Shown one piece after another: positions 61,323-64,000 of a DNA stretch of 64,000 nt. The stretch is from Streptomyces galbus (lineage in GTDB: Bacteria; Actinomycetota; Actinomycetes; Streptomycetales; Streptomycetaceae), in the NCBI RefSeq assembly GCF_005280195.1, contig NZ_SZPR01000014.1, positions 1-64,000 of the forward strand. Reading direction: 5' to 3'. A model generated the notes under the pieces. The model saw only the letters and a program-made list of their open reading frames with translations. It was not told the origin of the DNA and searched no databases. The position numbers and the translations under genes were made by a program. Numbering within the stretch: the first letter of the stretch is position 1; each line of letters opens with the position of its first letter.

Positions 61323-62729
61323 TTAAGGATGGGATCGGGAGCGATTAAAGGGGGCGGCCGGCCGGCGGGTGCGGCGGCGGCGCACGGAGCCCCGGTGGCC
61401 GCGCCGGGACGGGGTGCTCTCCCGCCCGTCGAGCTGGATCCAGACGCGCACCTCGGTGCCGCCGAGCACCGACGAGCCGATCCGGACGTCCCCGCCGGTG
61501 GACTCGGCGAGCCGGCGCACGATGTCCAGGCCGAGCCCGGTCGAGCCGTCGCTGCCCGAGCCCCGGCCGCGGGCCATCGCGGCCTCCGGGTCGGCGATGC
61601 CGGGCCCCGCGTCGGACACCAGCACGATCACCGCGTCGTCGCCGTTGTGCACGTCGACCGCGAAGGCGGTGCCCTCGGGGGTGTGCCGGAACACGTTGCC
61701 CAGCAGGGCGTCCAGGGCGGCGGCGAGGTCGGCGCGGGCCACGGGTATGCGCACCGGCCGCTCCACTCCGGCGACGCGCACCTTGCGGCCCTCGTCCTCG
61801 GCGAGCGCCGACCAGAACGCCATCCGCTCCCGGACGACCTCGGCGGCGTCGCACCCGGCGCCCGGACCGGCCGCCGCGGTCTGCGGCTTGGCCTCGCGGG
61901 CGGTGCGGATGATGGTGTCGACCTCGCGCTCGAGCTGGGCGACCGCGGCCCGGGTCTGCTCGGCGGCGGGCGAGTCGCCGAGCGAGGCGGCGTTCAGCCG
62001 CAGCACGGTCAGCGGGGTGCGCAGCCGGTGCGACAGGTCGGCGGCCAGCTCCCGCTCGTTCGCGAGGAGCTGGACGACCTGGTCGGCCATCGAGTTGAAC
62101 GCCACGGCCGCGCGCCGCAGTTCGGTCGGCCCCTCCTCGGGCACCCGCACCCCCAGCTGCCCCTCCCCCAGCTCGTGCGCGCCCTCGGCGAGCCGCTGTG
62201 CGGGCTGCACCATGCGCACGCCCAGCCGGTCGGCGACCGCGACCGAGCCCACCACCAGCGCGGCACCGACGGCGGCGAGCACCGCCCAGGCCGTGCCGAC
62301 GCCGTTGGTGACCTCGGACTCGGGCACGAACACCTCGATCACCACGGTCCCGGAGCCGAGTGCGACCGGCTGCAGCAGGGCGGAGCCGCCCGGCACCTCG
62401 GCGGTGGAGGCGCGGCCCAGGCGGCGCACGGCGGCGACGTCCTGCTCGGCGGCGCGCCGCCGGCCCAGGTCGACGGCGGCCCGGCCGTCCCCGGCCGGCA
62501 GGTGCACGGCGAGGTCGTCACCGGCGCCGGCGGAGGCGAGGACCCGCTCCAGCTCCTCGCGGTCGGTGGTGATGGACAGCGCGGGGACCAGGACGGCGGC
62601 CTCCCGCTCGGCGTTGGAGAACGCGCGGTCGCGGGCCATCTCCCGCACCACCAGCCCGAGCGGCACCGCGAACGCCACCACGACCATGGCGGTGACCGCC
62701 AGGCAGACCTTGACCAGCGCCCATCTCAT
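61323..62729 (-). CDS. Sensor histidine kinase
   Basis: A 468-aa membrane kinase: helix 1 (about 7-28), an extracytoplasmic sensor of about 115 residues, helix 2 (145-168), a HAMP linker, the H-box ELAADLSHRLRTPL (His234), N-box GNVFRHTPEG, and G-boxes SDAGPGIADPEAAM and GLGLDIVRRL. The C-terminal ~35 residues are strongly basic (SRRGHRGSVRRRRTRR). It overlaps its response regulator by 4 bp. Signal unknown. Confidence 0.92.
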   Translation of the reverse strand: MRWALVKVCLAVTAMVVVAFAVPLGLVVREMARDRAFSNAEREAAVLVPALSITTDREELERVLASAGAGDDLAVHLPAGDGRAAVDLGRRRAAEQDVAAVRRLGRASTAEVPGGSALLQPVALGSGTVVIEVFVPESEVTNGVGTAWAVLAAVGAALVVGSVAVADRLGVRMVQPAQRLAEGAHELGEGQLGVRVPEEGPTELRRAAVAFNSMADQVVQLLANERELAADLSHRLRTPLTVLRLNAASLGDSPAAEQTRAAVAQLEREVDTIIRTAREAKPQTAAAGPGAGCDAAEVVRERMAFWSALAEDEGRKVRVAGVERPVRIPVARADLAAALDALLGNVFRHTPEGTAFAVDVHNGDDAVIVLVSDAGPGIADPEAAMARGRGSGSDGSTGLGLDIVRRLAESTGGDVRIGSSVLGGTEVRVWIQLDGRESTPSRRGHRGSVRRRRTRRPAAPFNRSRSHP

Positions 62730-63445
62730 CGCGCCTGCTCCAGGCCCCGGGAGCCCTCACCGGGCGGTTCCAGCTTCACGCCCACCCCGCGCAGGGTGTG
62801 CAGGTAGCGCGGGCGGGCGGCCGTCTCCCCCAGCTTCCGGCGCAGCCAGGACAGGTGGACGTCGATGGTCTGGTCGTCGCCGTAGGACTGCTGCCACACC
62901 TCGGCCAGCAGTTCCCGGCGCGGGACCACCACGCCCGGGCGCCCGGCGAGGAAGGCGAGCAGGTCGAACTCCCGCCGGGTCAGGTCGAGTCGGACGCCGT
63001 CCAGCTCGGCCTGGCGGCGCAGCGGGTCCACCGTCAGGCCGCCGACGCGCAGCACCCCGGCCGTGGGGGCCTCACCGGCGCCGGAGCGGGCGCGCCGCAG
63101 CACGGCGGCCATCCGGGCGGCCAGGTGCTCCACGGAGAACGGCTTGGTGAGGTAGTCGTCCGCGCCGGCGTTCAACAGCCGCACGACCTCCGTCTCGTCG
63201 TCCCGGGCGGTGGCGACGATCACGGGCACGTCGGTGATCCCGCGCAGCATCTTCAGCGCCTCGGACCCGTCCAGGTCGGGCAGTCCGAGGTCCAGGATGA
63301 CCAGGTCGAAGGGGACGTGGGCGACCTCGCGCAGCGCCTCCAGTGCCGTGCCGACGCTGCGCACGGTGTGCGAGGCGTCGGTGAGGTGCCGGATCAGCGC
63401 CGAACGTACGAACTGGTCGTCCTCGACCACGAGCACACTTGCCAT
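62726..63445 (-). CDS. OmpR-family response regulator
   Basis: A 239-aa regulator: receiver 1-115 with acidic EDD (8-10), phosphoacceptor Asp52 (LDLGLPDLDG) and the conserved Lys in LTKPFSVEHL; winged helix DNA-binding domain about 130-230 (LTRREFDLLAFLAGRPG). ATG at 63445 begins at the receiver. Its stop overlaps the kinase start (ATGA). Diverges from a secreted-protein gene. Confidence 0.92.
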   Translation of the reverse strand: MASVLVVEDDQFVRSALIRHLTDASHTVRSVGTALEALREVAHVPFDLVILDLGLPDLDGSEALKMLRGITDVPVIVATARDDETEVVRLLNAGADDYLTKPFSVEHLAARMAAVLRRARSGAGEAPTAGVLRVGGLTVDPLRRQAELDGVRLDLTRREFDLLAFLAGRPGVVVPRRELLAEVWQQSYGDDQTIDVHLSWLRRKLGETAARPRYLHTLRGVGVKLEPPGEGSRGLEQAR

Positions 63446-63542
63446 GCGCCGCACCGTACGCCATGCCGCACGACCCGGTCCGGACCTGTGGACAACTCGC
63501 CCGCTGTGCGAACTGTGGTGCTCCTGGGGCAGTATGGCCGCG

Positions 63543-64000
63543 ATGCGCAGAGGACTCGTACACGTACTCGCGTGGTCGCTCGCCACGGGCGCGGCGGTCA
63601 CGCTGTCGTGGTGGGGCGTCCACACCGTGATGGCCGGCACCGCCTACGACCCGCCCCGCGCGCTGCCGTTGACGGCGGCCGGGGCCGCGGCACGGGAGCC
63701 GGAGCCGCTGGTGCCGGCGACGTCCCGCCCGGCGCCCGCCCCGTCGCCCGACCCCTCGCCGAGCCGGTCCCCGAAGCCGTCGCCCACCCCGACCGCCTCG
63801 CGGACCCCGCTTCCGCCGTCGCCGTCCCCCTCCCCCAGCGCGTCCGGCCGGATCAAGAGCTACGACACCGACGGCGGCCGGGTGGTCTTCGACATCGGCG
63901 CGTCCTCCGCGACGCTCGTCTCCGCGACGCCCGGGGCCGGCTGGTCGATGCAGACCTGGACGACCGCGTCCTGGATCCGGGTGGAGTTCGCCTCGGGCGC
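63543..64000 (+). CDS. Membrane-anchored or secreted protein, cut by the window end
   Basis: An open reading frame of at least 152 codons running off the window. It begins MRRGLVHVLAWSLATGAAV, a single hydrophobic helix (about 5-32), then a Pro/Ser/Ala-rich linker (about 45-98, runs of SPSPS) and a beta-like domain starting RIKSYDTDGGRVVF. Start ATG 63543 or ATG 63534. It faces the two-component system divergently and may be part of its regulon or sensing path (inference). I do not recognise the domain. Confidence 0.7.
   Translation, partial: MRRGLVHVLAWSLATGAAVTLSWWGVHTVMAGTAYDPPRALPLTAAGAAAREPEPLVPATSRPAPAPSPDPSPSRSPKPSPTPTASRTPLPPSPSPSPSASGRIKSYDTDGGRVVFDIGASSATLVSATPGAGWSMQTWTTASWIRVEFASG

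Noticed and set aside
59652..62807. Over 1000-codon plus-strand frame across chitinase and kinase genes
   Set aside because: High-GC antisense artefact; the minus strand has clear GH18 and histidine-kinase motifs in the same region.
1..64000. CRISPR arrays, prophage or integrase-linked island
   Set aside because: No short spaced direct repeats, cas genes, integrase or phage structural genes were seen; the only tRNA (His) shows no 3'-end duplication nearby.

Overview
The window is from a Streptomyces chromosome. Supporting signs are the very high GC content with strong third-position GC bias, many GTG starts and 4-bp ATGA/GTGA overlaps, Tat- and lipoprotein-type secreted enzymes, and a recognisable Streptomyces core segment. 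That segment runs leucine-type acyl-CoA carboxylase operon, desferrioxamine genes, glmS, adpA with a TTA codon, oligoribonuclease, tRNA-His and the CebR/cellobiose cluster. This order matches what I recall of the S. coelicolor SCO2770-SCO2798 region (from memory, not a search).

Layout. 1-6.6 kb: a small MITE-like inverted-repeat element, a sugar-isomerase-like TIM-barrel protein, an MFS exporter, then a tightly coupled exporter / EPSP-synthase paralogue / GNAT acetyltransferase operon facing a LysR regulator. 6.6-16.3 kb: secreted and envelope functions (GH3 hexosaminidase, S37 peptidase, a small cysteine-containing secreted protein, a four-domain ABC exporter, a beta-lactamase-fold hydrolase, a secreted endonuclease I). 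16.3-22.1 kb: a sodium:solute symporter, a ureohydrolase and a TPP enzyme in one operon facing a PucR regulator, plausibly a guanidino-compound pathway. 22.1-26.9 kb: a putative phosphatase, an NTF2-like protein, TesB thioesterase, acyl-CoA dehydrogenase, a secreted protein and a TetR regulator. 26.9-32.6 kb: carboxyltransferase, biotin carboxylase/carrier, HMG-CoA lyase and acyl-CoA dehydrogenase, i.e. leucine/isovalerate breakdown. 32.7-39.9 kb: the iron-regulated desferrioxamine module (desE, desF, desABCD) with two DmdR/IdeR iron boxes, one inside a 65-bp inverted repeat.

39.9-49.8 kb: a Tat-exported purple-acid-phosphatase-like enzyme, a small conserved protein, glmS, a universal stress protein, the developmental regulator adpA, orn, tRNA-His, and an NTF2-like/TetR divergent pair with paired operators. 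49.8-56.1 kb: cebR, cebEFG and bglC, for cellobiose/cello-oligosaccharide sensing, uptake and hydrolysis, with two CebR boxes. 56.2-61.2 kb: a second sugar ABC importer (binding protein plus two permeases) beside a secreted GH18 chitinase, with a DasR-like site in its leader. Neither importer has a local ATPase, so a shared ATPase such as MsiK is inferred. 61.3-64.0 kb: an OmpR-type two-component system and a truncated secreted protein gene.

Most of the window is ordinary core Streptomyces sequence and I found no CRISPR array, prophage or obvious novel defence system. The observations most worth a second look are the exporter/EPSPS/GNAT operon with a G96A-like substitution, the 65-bp inverted repeat around the desA iron box, the CebR operator lying across the bglC start codon next to a 47-nt pure pyrimidine run, the paired TetR operators, and the guanidino-type operon.
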